64,000 bases of DNA from Gimesia aquarii (GTDB lineage Bacteria; Planctomycetota; Planctomycetia; Planctomycetales; Planctomycetaceae): positions 7,089,952 to 7,153,951 of the forward strand of contig NZ_CP037422.1 of NCBI RefSeq assembly GCF_007748175.1, in the 5' to 3' direction. Below the pieces are notes generated by a model, which was given only the letters and a program-made list of their open reading frames with translations, had not been told where the DNA came from and ran no database searches. The translations under genes and the position numbers were made by a program. Below, one piece after another: positions 1 to 9,003 of this stretch. The stretch's first letter is position 1. Every line of letters begins with the position of its first letter.

Positions 1-2648
1 TGATGAAACCACCGATCTCCGTAATATTCCAGATGAAAACCACAAGCGATATCACGCCAAGTTTTGTTTCTCATGCTTATTAAAAATTTTTCGCACAATT
101 CATCTCTATTCTTTTTGTTACCTACGATCATCTGACTAATAAGTAAAGTGCATTGCAACATATGCAACTTGGCTTCTTCGAGTTCTAGTGTCTCCTGATT
201 TGTTGTGAAGATACGCTCGAACGCATCTTTAGAAAAGTATTTTGCGTGTAGATTAGCAAGTTGGTTTCGTACTTCATGTGAGTGCTCCTCAAATCGGCCT
301 AGTAAATAGCATAGATGAGTTAATTCAAGTGGAACTGCTTCAGCCCCTTTACAAATAGCTACAATAGCTGCCAAAACTGATTGTTGTCTTCCATCATTTA
401 GAAACCATTTACAGTGCATGTTTGTATCTGCCGGGAAAAGTTTCCCGGAAAGCTGCTTCTCCTGCCAGATTTCTACTGACTGATCTATCTCCTCATCTAA
501 AAGGTCTTCAGTTATTTGAGGTAACTCAGAACCGATATCAGTAAGTGTCATTATTACATATCTTGCGTGAAAGAATGACCAAATAACTGGATGACCAGAT
601 AGAAGCTTCCAGCATCGTATTTGGTAACGGAGAGAAGGGTCATCTTGTTTAGCTACATCACGCAAATATAGATATCGCGAAATATTATTCATCTCATTTT
701 CAACGCTATCAGCTGGATCAGGGCACTGAGATGAAAGATGAAATTCTATTCTGCGCCGGAGAAATGCATCGAGAGCATAAGAAAAACACATTTCATCGTT
801 ATCTGCGGCAGTAGCCAAAATATCTAGCCGAAGAAGGTCAATGCGACGAAGGTCGGAATTCTTGACTCGTCTGAAAAGTTCATTGGAACTCATTGAAACA
901 TGGTTCCAGCCGCGATGTGCGCTATTTAAGAAATCATGAAACCGTAAGAAGTACTTACACAGTTGTTTTGATTGGTCTACAGAAATCGAATTAAGCTGAA
1001 GGTAATGACCTTTCTTTTCAGGCAATCCAATAACATACCTGCGTTCCTTGATGTTTAGTTTTCGCTCTAATTCATCAAGAAAACCAATTCCCAAAACACG
1101 AATACCACTAAGTTGCTCAATTTGTCGAAAAAATTCACGGTGTATCTTAGGGACTCTCTCGCGTTGATGCTGATCATAACCGTCAACAAAAAGAAACAAA
1201 GTGTGAGTGGAGCTGTTTATAACTTCTAATAGTTTAGAAATGTCATTTTCAAGAGCCTGATGGATCAGCTCTCTTGTTTCTGATTCATCCATACCACGTA
1301 TTTCGTCATATTGGTGGAGGTTTAGATAATCAACATGTATATTCGAATCATTTCGTGTGGCTCGACGTCCAATAAGAGCTAATACTGAGAGTAGAGAGGT
1401 CTTCCCACTTCCAGGAGCACCAAATACAGGTAAAGAGTGATTATTGTCACTTTGTGTTAGTATATACTTCCAAAGTGATTCGCAGAATGTTTCGTCAGAG
1501 AAATTCGTGAGTAGTTTTTTCAGATCGTCGTTAACTGTAGTAACACATGAGATGAGCTGGGAGAAGATTTTCACAGAGTCGGAGAAGAGATCGTCGGGTA
1601 GATATTGCATTACCCGCACATAATCGGGCAGTTCTGACGACCACATAAATTGATAAGCATCATCTGTATCAATAATCGGTACAAGATGTTCTCCATCCAA
1701 TGCGACAATTTGCTCATGGAGAAGACCTGCAGATACTAGATTCCACAAGAAGGATGCTGCTGTTTTGCAGGCATATTTTGTCCATGTTGGAGATCTTTTA
1801 AATCCAACGATGTCACTCACACCCCGAACAGACATTAAGTCTGTATTTCTACCGAAGTTTCGAACTGCATTGTAAACACCGCTAAGTTCCATTTCGACAG
1901 TGTGAGCATCTTTGGCAAAAGTTTGCCAGAGTTCAAATAGTTTTGTGTCTTTAACTAATGTGTTATTACTGAATGCAGATCCTGAAATGACCTTGGGGCG
2001 TCGATTTTTTAGCGTATCGGAAAAATGAAAAGCAATGTTGTCGTGGATCTCTTTTCTATTTTCGCCGTAGTAACACTCATGGTTGAAAGACTCAGCCACT
2101 TCTATATTGGGGCGAGGAGCACCTATACTTTGTTCGCTATTCCACCCATCCAACCTTTGATTAAAAGCACTAATATTAGTCGAGAGACTTTCAACCCAGA
2201 CACTCAATGGTCCTCCCGCAGCCCTAAATGAAGTCTGTTTTCCTTCCAACGCCGCACTCACCGACAGGTCGTTAACTCGCGTGGTAAGATATACATCCCC
2301 TAGTGTAAAATCATCTTCTGCAACACCGCCAGCAATACCACATAATAGTACCCATGATGGTCTAAAATTCTGAATGACTTTAATCGTGAGAGATTGAGCA
2401 TCAAGATTTCCTTGGTTTGCAACTTGCGCAGTCGCTATATGCCACTGATGCTCCCGTACATCCTTGATAGTCGAGTAGTAATACACTAATGGTGCATTTG
2501 ATTCAGGGTCATGCCCAATTATTGAACTTGCTGGCTTGAAGTGCTCATTTATGGCATCGCGTTCACAGTCGAGTATTGTAATGATTACAATGTCTATCAA
2601 TTCTCTCACTTCTTCAATGTCGTACTCTTTCTTTTGGGGCTCGCTCAT
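1..2648 (-). CDS. PNP-like domain fused to STAND/NACHT-type NTPase, probable defence/conflict protein (3' end outside window)
   Basis: I translated this minus-strand frame from the ATG at 2648-2646; it stays open to base 1 (882 codons), so the C-terminus is missing. Residues about 15-310 look like a nucleoside phosphorylase / MTA-SAH nucleosidase fold: CGIAGGV and LGDVYLTTR near residues 100-125, and EMELSGV followed by SVRGVSDIV near 255-285, retaining the family's acidic residues. A P-loop, GAPGSGKTS, lies near residue 410 (about 1398-1422), and a Walker B strand, LFLFVDGYD, near residue 485 (1171-1200). The rest is a long helical region, as in STAND proteins with a C-terminal sensor. The family pattern is a nucleotide-directed domain controlled by a STAND switch, known from anti-phage and conflict systems. 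The defence role is inference. No partner gene is visible; any would lie to the left. Confidence 0.85.
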   Translation of the reverse strand, partial: MSEPQKKEYDIEEVRELIDIVIITILDCERDAINEHFKPASSIIGHDPESNAPLVYYYSTIKDVREHQWHIATAQVANQGNLDAQSLTIKVIQNFRPSWVLLCGIAGGVAEDDFTLGDVYLTTRVNDLSVSAALEGKQTSFRAAGGPLSVWVESLSTNISAFNQRLDGWNSEQSIGAPRPNIEVAESFNHECYYGENRKEIHDNIAFHFSDTLKNRRPKVISGSAFSNNTLVKDTKLFELWQTFAKDAHTVEMELSGVYNAVRNFGRNTDLMSVRGVSDIVGFKRSPTWTKYACKTAASFLWNLVSAGLLHEQIVALDGEHLVPIIDTDDAYQFMWSSELPDYVRVMQYLPDDLFSDSVKIFSQLISCVTTVNDDLKKLLTNFSDETFCESLWKYILTQSDNNHSLPVFGAPGSGKTSLLSVLALIGRRATRNDSNIHVDYLNLHQYDEIRGMDESETRELIHQALENDISKLLEVINSSTHTLFLFVDGYDQHQRERVPKIHREFFRQIEQLSGIRVLGIGFLDELERKLNIKERRYVIGLPEKKGHYLQLNSISVDQSKQLCKYFLRFHDFLNSAHRGWNHVSMSSNELFRRVKNSDLRRIDLLRLDILATAADNDEMCFSYALDAFLRRRIEFHLSSQCPDPADSVENEMNNISRYLYLRDVAKQDDPSLRYQIRCWKLLSGHPVIWSFFHARYVIMTLTDIGSELPQITEDLLDEEIDQSVEIWQEKQLSGKLFPADTNMHCKWFLNDGRQQSVLAAIVAICKGAEAVPLELTHLCYLLGRFEEHSHEVRNQLANLHAKYFSKDAFERIFTTNQETLELEEAKLHMLQCTLLISQMIVGNKKNRDELCEKFLISMRNKTWRDIACGFHLEYYGDRWFH

Positions 2649-3051
2649 ATTGTATTCCAACTAATTAATACAGCAGTAATTTTAGTCCAGTTCATTCATA
2701 TCTTGTTGGTGGTCTTAATATTTTTACTTGGATTAATAAGTATTTGCAGACAATATCTAATCAATCACATTTGCTAAACAGGCTGCAAAAACAAAGAGAA
2801 TGCTAATATAATTGAAAATTTGATATGAAGGTCTGTGCTTGAATCGTGTTGATTGTTACGAATGAAGCATAGTCAAAGCATCTTAAGTTTCGATTCACTT
2901 TTTTGTACACTTACTATTACATAAACGCAAACGCACAGTCAATTGACACGCCTATGTCCACTAAGATGATTTTGTTGATCAAGGATGAAAGTTTACAATG
3001 TCAGGGCGATTTTCTGACTAATCTGATCAACTATGAATTCGCTGAACGCAT
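2649..3051. other. Intergenic, no gene supported
   Basis: This AT-rich stretch separates the start of the PNP-STAND gene from the end of the small membrane protein. It should carry the promoter of the minus-strand PNP-STAND gene, but I could not pick a convincing -35/-10 pair. A plus-strand frame from 2903 is open but has no recognisable protein character, and most of it lies opposite the membrane protein. Confidence 0.5.
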
Positions 3052-3459
3052 TCAGAACTCGCATCGGCAAGGCTCTGGAGGCCCCCAGATCGTGAAGTTG
3101 CTTCGGTCATTCACTAGAGCGGAAATATGGTTAAGTAAAAAAGAGACTATCAATCGGATGACTACGGCCAACACGATTCCAAGGGTGTTGAAAATAACGG
3201 CCATAGCAACCAGCGAACAAATCAGACCACCGCTCATGCATGTTGTCGGCATTACTGTGTTCCAGACAACAAATACAACAACGGCTACGGCTGCTGCCCA
3301 ATACACTCCAACAAACGGAATTGAGACGTGGGGAAGCAAGAGAGCAACGACTCCAAGGACGAGAAATATTGCCAACCCCCAATCGATCCCTTCGTAACTC
3401 TGAGCAGGGACTTCATCACTTGGTTCGCTGCATGTATTCGACTTTTCTGTAACCATCAT
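3052..3459 (-). CDS. Small membrane protein of unknown function
   Basis: This 135-residue protein has a short polar N-terminus, then hydrophobic segments: one long or two close helices from about residue 27 to 67 and another near 78-108, with a charged tail. I do not recognise the family. I chose the ATG at 3459. A TTG at 3483 would add eight residues and abut the stop of the yjbQ remnant. It is the last gene of a short minus-strand group beginning with yjbQ. The hydrophobic pattern is the main reason to believe this strand rather than the overlapping plus-strand frames. Confidence 0.6.
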   Translation of the reverse strand: MMVTEKSNTCSEPSDEVPAQSYEGIDWGLAIFLVLGVVALLLPHVSIPFVGVYWAAAVAVVVFVVWNTVMPTTCMSGGLICSLVAMAVIFNTLGIVLAVVIRLIVSFLLNHISALVNDRSNFTIWGPPEPCRCEF

Positions 3460-3483
3460 TTCATCCAACTTGATTGGAGACAA

Positions 3484-3681
3484 TCACTCTCCAATAATCT
3501 TCACCAATATCCGTTTCCGCCGCCGGCCATCAAATTCGTAATAAAAGATATGCTCCCACGGTCCCAGGTGCAGTTTACCATTTACCAGACACATTATGTC
3601 ACACCCTGCCTTTTGTCGTGTCTGGGAAAACGAGGGCAAATCCAGGTTCAGTCTATTTTCCCGCAAACGATTTCTATTCAT
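3484..3681 (-). pseudogene. Remnant of a second yjbQ copy (3' end only)
   Basis: The last 31 residues (3484-3576) are identical to the C-terminus of the intact YjbQ at 4001-4435, from GKLHLG to the final IIGE. Over those 93 bases the two copies differ at 13 positions by my count, all synonymous. Upstream of that block the frame bears no resemblance to YjbQ, so the 5' three quarters of the gene are gone. The open frame from 3681 is probably a chance fusion; it overlaps the end of the 107-residue orphan by 8 bases. Translation in the cell is doubtful. Confidence 0.75.
3585..3625. repeat. 8-bp inverted repeat at the yjbQ homology breakpoint
   Basis: CCAGACAC (3585-3592) and GTGTCTGG (3618-3625) are perfect inverted copies with 25 bases between. 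The first arm starts within about ten bases of where similarity between the remnant and intact yjbQ ends. It could be a recombination scar or a chance hairpin. There is no T-run beside it, so it does not look like a terminator. Confidence 0.5.
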
Positions 3682-3997
3682 ATTGCTCTAACAATTGCTG
3701 CCACCAAGTGTCTAGCCTCTCTTCATCGTATGCAGTCATAAGTTTAGCCAATTGCCCCGATGCCTGTGATTTCAATTTAATGTTTATGTCTGGCTCTAAG
3801 AACCACAACCATCCAAGCAGCTCTTGGGGGCTTGGTGGACTTCCATCTGGGCACCAGTCAAACGAAGATTCGTTGACACCAATTGTAGTACCGAAGATTG
3901 CCTTGAGGCATGAAAGACGGTCTTCTACCCTTTCGACTTCGGAAACTTTTGATAACTGTACTCGGCGAGATACTGACGAACTATCACTCAAATCCAT
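3674..3997 (-). CDS. Orphan protein, 107 residues, unknown function
   Basis: This is a soluble, acidic, Trp-rich small protein with no signal peptide or membrane segment. It starts with ATG three bases after the yjbQ stop codon, so the two are probably co-transcribed and translationally close. Its end overlaps the yjbQ-remnant frame. The C-terminal half (residues about 50-107) contains a Pro-rich stretch followed by [10 protein letters not shown] and an amphipathic helix. I recognise no family. It sits exactly between intact yjbQ and the tail of a second yjbQ, so it may have arrived with one of them. Confidence 0.5.
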   Translation of the reverse strand: MDLSDSSSVSRRVQLSKVSEVERVEDRLSCLKAIFGTTIGVNESSFDWCPDGSPPSPQELLGWLWFLEPDINIKLKSQASGQLAKLMTAYDEERLDTWWQQLLEQYE

Positions 3998-4000
3998 AAC

Positions 4001-4435
<435 letters not shown>

Positions 4436-4759
4436 GTTACAAAGTTACTCCCGTTCTTTGATATTTTCAGAGAGTATGCTGGTGTAGTTCCCCTGATTTA
4501 CAGGAAACGAGTTTAGCCTGTGGCCATCGCAACCCATTAAGTAATTGCTAAAAAGAAGATCGAGCCGCAGACAGAGACAAATCAATCAAGAAAATCATAT
4601 TCGTGTTGTGACTACTGAAACGCTCTCTCAATATAAAGAAACATTTCAATAAAGAGTAGAGATCTCAAGCTCCACCACAATGACAGTTTTTTTTAGAAAC
4701 TCGGATATTATCTCATTCTGCTCTTGACTAGACTGACAATCTAGATCAACATTCTAATC
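4436..4759. other. Divergent intergenic region between yjbQ and the TetR gene
   Basis: The two flanking genes point away from each other, so both promoters should lie here. The only structure I can name is the small inverted repeat just before the TetR start (4728-4744). The remainder is AT-rich with no repeat, RNA gene or open frame I would defend. Confidence 0.5.
4724..4744 (+). promoter_or_regulatory. Possible TetR autoregulatory operator overlapping a -35-like element
   Basis: CTAGA (4728-4732) and TCTAG (4740-4744) form an inverted repeat with a 7-base spacer, 15 bases upstream of the TetR start codon. A TTGACT (4724-4729) overlaps the left arm. TetR regulators commonly bind short palindromes near their own promoter, so autoregulation is plausible. 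The arms are only 5 bases, so this could be chance. Confidence 0.3.
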
Positions 4760-5389
4760 ATGAATAATAAGTCTAACAACATGTTACGAGCAAAAAGTGG
4801 ACGTCGCATCTCGACGGAACAGCGACGGCGTGAAATTCTTGATGCTGCACTAGCCTGTTTTTTAGATCATGGTGTGGCAGGCACCACAATCGAACAAATT
4901 CGAATCGCTTCAAAGGCCAGCCACGGTAGCATCTACCATCTGTTTCGCAGCAAGGATGAAATTGCACTCACTCTCTTCGTCAAAGGGATGCATGACTATC
5001 ATCGAAAGATCTTGCAGGCTTTGGAGAATGAATCTACAGCTTATGGCTGCATTCGTGCCATGATTACCACCCACTTGCAAGATGTGAAAGATGACCCACC
5101 GCTGGCCCTTTATCTAACACGACTTGGGATGGCTGACGATCTCGGAGAAATCAGTGAACAATATCGATCATTGAATGACGATTATGTTCAATCCGTTTGG
5201 CCACACTTCGAACCGTTTGTCAAGCAGGGTGAGATTGTTCGACATTCTCCAGAACTTTATATTTCATTAATCGTTGGTCCCGCCATTCATTTATGTCGAA
5301 GCTGGCTCCGCGGGCGCGTTGATCAGGACCTACTCTCCGCGACCAACACTTTAGTGGAAGCCGCGTGGATGTCGTTGCAGCCAAAATGA
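4760..5389 (+). CDS. TetR/AcrR family transcriptional regulator
   Basis: At 209 residues this is the usual TetR length. An N-terminal helix-turn-helix spans about residues 16-66: RREILDAALACF, then GTTIEQI, then the recognition helix around SHGSIYHLF. The C-terminal two thirds are a helical ligand/dimer domain with no recognisable ligand signature. It stands alone before a secreted-protein/oxidoreductase pair that begins 66 bases downstream on the same strand, so it may regulate that pair as well as itself. A small inverted repeat precedes the start codon. The ligand cannot be read from sequence. Confidence 0.93.
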   Translation: MNNKSNNMLRAKSGRRISTEQRRREILDAALACFLDHGVAGTTIEQIRIASKASHGSIYHLFRSKDEIALTLFVKGMHDYHRKILQALENESTAYGCIRAMITTHLQDVKDDPPLALYLTRLGMADDLGEISEQYRSLNDDYVQSVWPHFEPFVKQGEIVRHSPELYISLIVGPAIHLCRSWLRGRVDQDLLSATNTLVEAAWMSLQPK

Positions 5390-5455
5390 AGTTATTTCGA
5401 AATGGGAACATTCATTGAGTGGTACTCCTAACATAACCAACATCAAGAGCATAAA

Positions 5456-6520
5456 ATGAACTCATTTTTTTGCACAAAACAAGGTGCTATTACCTACCTG
5501 CTGACATTCAGTATCACCTTGGCCTTGATGTTCAGATCGAGTCTGTTTGCTGACGATTCAAAATCGAGTCGAATTACTGGTTCAAAAGTCGAGAACGCGC
5601 TCCTTAAACCAAACAGTAAGAAAGACAGTTTTAATTTCGAAACGAAACAGATGCAGGGAACGATTCGTCTGGATGGCCCCTACCATGGAGTCACTCGACT
5701 GATCGATAAGCGCACGAGAAAACAAGTCATTGATGAGAGATATTCTGCTCTGAATTTCTACAAATTGATGTCCGTCAATCAAGTCATGGGTGAGCCGCGG
5801 AAGATGGAACGCACGATCAAATATGGCGAGCATTGGGTCGAAGTGAAATGGGCCCCGACTGAGTCACATCAGGCCGTTCTCACAGCACGATATGAAGTAG
5901 TTGAGCCGAACGCCATCGATCTCACATTGACAGTTCAATCACGGGGAACATACTCGGGCTACGAAGTGTTTATGCCTAATTATTTTAACAAGTCATTCCG
6001 ACCCTACATCTATTTATGGACACGCGGCCGTCAGGCAGAAGAACTTGTCTTACCGCGAGTCAACGATGTCTTTCGTGAAACGGTATTGGTTTTTCCTCGT
6101 GATGCCCACGCAGCACGGTACTGTATCGATGGTCGTTGGGATCGAAGTGAATGGAACCGGTCCACGGTTCAGATGTGTCCTGTGCGCCATTATGCACGTT
6201 GCTTCGCCTTCATGGCAGATAAAGAAAAACAATTGGGAGTTGTGCTGATGTCGCAACCTCAGGATTGTTATGCGATTAGTACACGATACCATGCTGACAA
6301 AGACTCTGAGCGCCTCACTTCTTACAGTGCGTTCGACTTCTCACTGTTCGGGGATAATCTGATACCAGGTGATAAGAGAACAGTTAAAGTTCGTTTGGCT
6401 TTGACTGCCTTGGATCGAAACATGTCACAACCATTGAAGCTTTACCAGGCATTCACGGCAGAGAGGAATGATCGGCGAAATCAATCGAAGCAACTCAACT
6501 CAGAAGAGGTGACACCATGA
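5456..6520 (+). CDS. Secreted protein of unknown function, coupled to a Gfo/Idh oxidoreductase
   Basis: This 354-residue protein has an N-terminal hydrophobic segment (about residues 12-32) ending in a plausible signal-peptidase site, so it is probably exported. The body is rich in beta-strand patterns with many aromatic and Arg residues (for example YIYLWTRGR and HYARCFAF), as in carbohydrate-active or sugar-binding proteins, but I recognise no catalytic motif. CAAGAG precedes the ATG. The stop overlaps the next start in ATGA (6517-6520), implying translational coupling with the Tat-exported oxidoreductase. A shared extracytoplasmic role on a sugar is an inference. Confidence 0.75.
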   Translation: MNSFFCTKQGAITYLLTFSITLALMFRSSLFADDSKSSRITGSKVENALLKPNSKKDSFNFETKQMQGTIRLDGPYHGVTRLIDKRTRKQVIDERYSALNFYKLMSVNQVMGEPRKMERTIKYGEHWVEVKWAPTESHQAVLTARYEVVEPNAIDLTLTVQSRGTYSGYEVFMPNYFNKSFRPYIYLWTRGRQAEELVLPRVNDVFRETVLVFPRDAHAARYCIDGRWDRSEWNRSTVQMCPVRHYARCFAFMADKEKQLGVVLMSQPQDCYAISTRYHADKDSERLTSYSAFDFSLFGDNLIPGDKRTVKVRLALTALDRNMSQPLKLYQAFTAERNDRRNQSKQLNSEEVTP

Positions 6521-7815
6521 ATGATGCACAAGATTCCCAAACGTCGCGTCGAAAATTTCTACATTCATCGGCTTCTGCTGCGGTAGGCGGGGCATTGGCT
6601 TCTCAGATTGGTTTTCCGGCTATCGCCTCTGGTACGGGGAATACCGAAACACTCCGGATCGGGCTGATTGGCTGTGGTGGACGCGGGTCTGGAGCTGCTT
6701 TAAATGCCTTGAAAGCCGACAATAATGTTGAACTCTCTGCTATGGGTGATGTTTTCAAAGACAATCTTGAATCGAGCTTGAACCTGCTTCAAAAGGAACT
6801 ACCGGAAAAAATAAAAGTGCCTGCGAATCAACGATTTGTCGGCTTTGATGCCTATCAGAAAGTGATTGACAGCGACGTCGATATTGTGTTGCTGGCCACG
6901 CCACCTGGTTTTCGACCTTTGCATCTTAAAGCTGCTGTTGAAGGTGGCAAACATGTGTTTATTGAAATCACTGCTGCAATCGACGCCCCCGGCGTTCGTT
7001 CTGTGCTGAAGTCGTCTGAGTTGGCCCGGGCAAAAGGCCTCACAATCGTCTCTGGATTTTGCTGGCGATATAATCATAGTCTTCAGGCAACAGCAGAACA
7101 GATTCGTGCAGGCGCTATCGGAGAAGTTCGCGCACTGTACGCCACCTATTATCGTGGTGCACTCCATCATAAATATAATGGAGAACGCACATCTGAAATG
7201 ACTGATATGGAATGGCAGATTCGCGACTGGTATAACTATCTTTGGCTTTCCGGCGATGTGACCCTCTTGCTTTCTGGCGCACACAGCGTCGATAAAATGT
7301 CCTGGTGGCTCAATGATGTCATGCCGACCGCGGCCGTTGCCCTCGGGAGCCGCGCGATTCCCTCTGAAGCAAACACGTTTGATAACGGCTTTGTTGTTTA
7401 CGAATATGCCAACGGTATTCGAGGATTTCTCGGCTGTCGATCACAGGATGGATGTTATACATCAAACGGAGATTACATCATCGGCACAAAAGGAATTTGC
7501 AAAATCGCCCGAACCCCCGTCATTGAGGGGGAAACCAATTGGCGCTATCGTGGCGTGAAAAACAACATGTACCAAACTGAACACGATGAACTCATCGCCT
7601 CAATTCGTACCGGAAAGCCGATCAATGATGGCACGAGAATGGCTCGCACAACAATGATGGCCATTTTAGGTAGGATGGCCGCCTACACAGGTAAAAGAAT
7701 TACATGGGAGCAGGCTCTTAACTCAGAGCAAAAGCTTGTACCTGATGAACTGGACTGGGATCTTAAAATCGATCAACCTCCGTTAGCTGTACCGGGGTTG
7801 ACAAGGTTTATTTAA
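6517..7815 (+). CDS. Tat-exported Gfo/Idh/MocA family protein with altered EKP motif
   Basis: A twin-arginine signal (SRRKFLH, residues 10-16) leads into a Rossmann domain with GLIGCGGRGSG (49-59), the NAD(P)-binding motif of the Gfo/Idh/MocA sugar dehydrogenases. The C-terminal alpha/beta domain (about 170-420) has the expected WRYNHS and GAHSVDK stretches. Where the family normally has Glu-Lys-Pro, this protein reads Glu-Ile-Thr (150-152), so the usually conserved lysine is absent. The 432-residue length is normal for planctomycete exported members. It overlaps the preceding secreted protein by four bases, and the two probably act together outside the cytoplasm. Confidence 0.9.
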   Translation: MNDAQDSQTSRRKFLHSSASAAVGGALASQIGFPAIASGTGNTETLRIGLIGCGGRGSGAALNALKADNNVELSAMGDVFKDNLESSLNLLQKELPEKIKVPANQRFVGFDAYQKVIDSDVDIVLLATPPGFRPLHLKAAVEGGKHVFIEITAAIDAPGVRSVLKSSELARAKGLTIVSGFCWRYNHSLQATAEQIRAGAIGEVRALYATYYRGALHHKYNGERTSEMTDMEWQIRDWYNYLWLSGDVTLLLSGAHSVDKMSWWLNDVMPTAAVALGSRAIPSEANTFDNGFVVYEYANGIRGFLGCRSQDGCYTSNGDYIIGTKGICKIARTPVIEGETNWRYRGVKNNMYQTEHDELIASIRTGKPINDGTRMARTTMMAILGRMAAYTGKRITWEQALNSEQKLVPDELDWDLKIDQPPLAVPGLTRFI

Positions 7816-7916
7816 TTCTTTTTTTAGGTTTCCAATCTGCCGTGCTACACCGAGCCTGATAGAATTGTTGATGACCTTTTCACAGATTTTTTACCGGCTC
7901 TGGTAGTAGAGACCGG

Positions 7917-8981
7917 CTAAGCCAGTTTTTCGTGGGCAGTCAGAATCAAACTTTCGGTTTCTTCCCAGTCGATACACTCATCAGTGATGGAAACACCATA
8001 CTGTAGCTGTGACAGATCGTCTGTCAGTTTTTGGTTACCAGCATGCAGGTTGCTTTCCAGCATTAAACCGATAATTGTTTCGTTACCGGCGACGCGCTGG
8101 TCAATCACATCATTCCATACAATGCCCTGATTACGATAATCCTTGTTGGAATTGGCATGGCTACAATCGACCAAAAAATGAGGAGAAAGCCCTGCCGATC
8201 TGAGTCGATCGGCGGCAGCCTTCAAATGTTCCCGTTGGTAATTTGGCCCAGAGCGTCCACCACGTAAAATCAGATGTCCCCAAGGATTTCCTTTGGTATT
8301 TATAACACAGGTCTGTCCATCTGCATCAATACCCAGAAAGCTATGTGGGCTTTGTGCTGCAAGCATGGCATTTAATGCGACATCCAGACTGCCATCGGTA
8401 CCATTCTTATAACCGACGGGCATTGATAATCCGCTGGCCATCTGACGGTGTGTCGGCGATTCTGTAGTACGTGCACCAATAGATGCGATCGAAATGACAT
8501 CCGCAATATATTGAGGTGTAATCGGTTCCAACATTTCCGTTGCCGTAGGAAGTCCAATTTCACCAATTTGGAGTAATAACTGACGGGCAATCTTTAAACC
8601 AGAGGAAACATCAAAGGTCCCATCCAGATGTGGGTCATTAATGAGGCCTTTCCAACCGACAGTGGTGCGTGGTTTTTCGAAATAAACCCGCATGATCAAA
8701 AACATGTGGTCGTCAACTTTTGAAGAGAGCTCTTTCAAACGTTTGGCATATTCGACAGCTGCCTGGGGATCATGAATTGAGCAGGGACCAACCACGACGA
8801 TCAGTCGCTGGTCTTCTCCAGAAAGGATGCGCTTGATATTTTCACGCGATTCACCGACTGTCTGAGTCACTTTATCCGTACGTTTGTAAGTCTCTTTGAG
8901 TTCCTTAGGAGCAACGAGACGGATCGAATCATGAACGTTGACGTTTTGTATGGGTAGCATCGGTTCTTCAATCGTTTTCAT
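7917..8981 (-). CDS. 3-deoxy-7-phosphoheptulonate (DAHP) synthase, class I
   Basis: DAHP synthase condenses phosphoenolpyruvate and erythrose 4-phosphate, the first step of the shikimate pathway, in the cytoplasm. The 354-residue length matches AroF/AroG/AroH. Visible family motifs are VVGPCSIHDP, MRVYFEKPRT, GARTTESPTHR and VGYKNGTDG, followed by a GGRSGPNY stretch. The N-terminal extension before the barrel suggests feedback control, but which amino acid inhibits it cannot be read here. It lies 22 bases downstream of a shikimate kinase on the same strand, a logical two-gene operon. Confidence 0.96.
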   Translation of the reverse strand: MKTIEEPMLPIQNVNVHDSIRLVAPKELKETYKRTDKVTQTVGESRENIKRILSGEDQRLIVVVGPCSIHDPQAAVEYAKRLKELSSKVDDHMFLIMRVYFEKPRTTVGWKGLINDPHLDGTFDVSSGLKIARQLLLQIGEIGLPTATEMLEPITPQYIADVISIASIGARTTESPTHRQMASGLSMPVGYKNGTDGSLDVALNAMLAAQSPHSFLGIDADGQTCVINTKGNPWGHLILRGGRSGPNYQREHLKAAADRLRSAGLSPHFLVDCSHANSNKDYRNQGIVWNDVIDQRVAGNETIIGLMLESNLHAGNQKLTDDLSQLQYGVSITDECIDWEETESLILTAHEKLA

Positions 8982-9003
8982 TCATATTAAGTGAAGTAAT
9001 CTA

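Noticed and set aside
2025..2231. Short plus-strand frame inside the PNP-STAND gene
   Set aside because: The minus-strand gene is continuous and domain-bearing through this segment, so the plus frame is a shadow.
2903..3397. Plus-strand open frame of 164 codons
   Set aside because: It lies mostly opposite the small membrane protein, whose hydrophobic-segment pattern on the minus strand is far more protein-like; no ribosome site and no recognisable motif on the plus strand.
7850..7920. Inverted repeat CCGGCTCT/AGAGACCGG near the DAHP synthase stop as a terminator
   Set aside because: The stem is interrupted and there is no T-run on the 3' side in the minus-strand direction.
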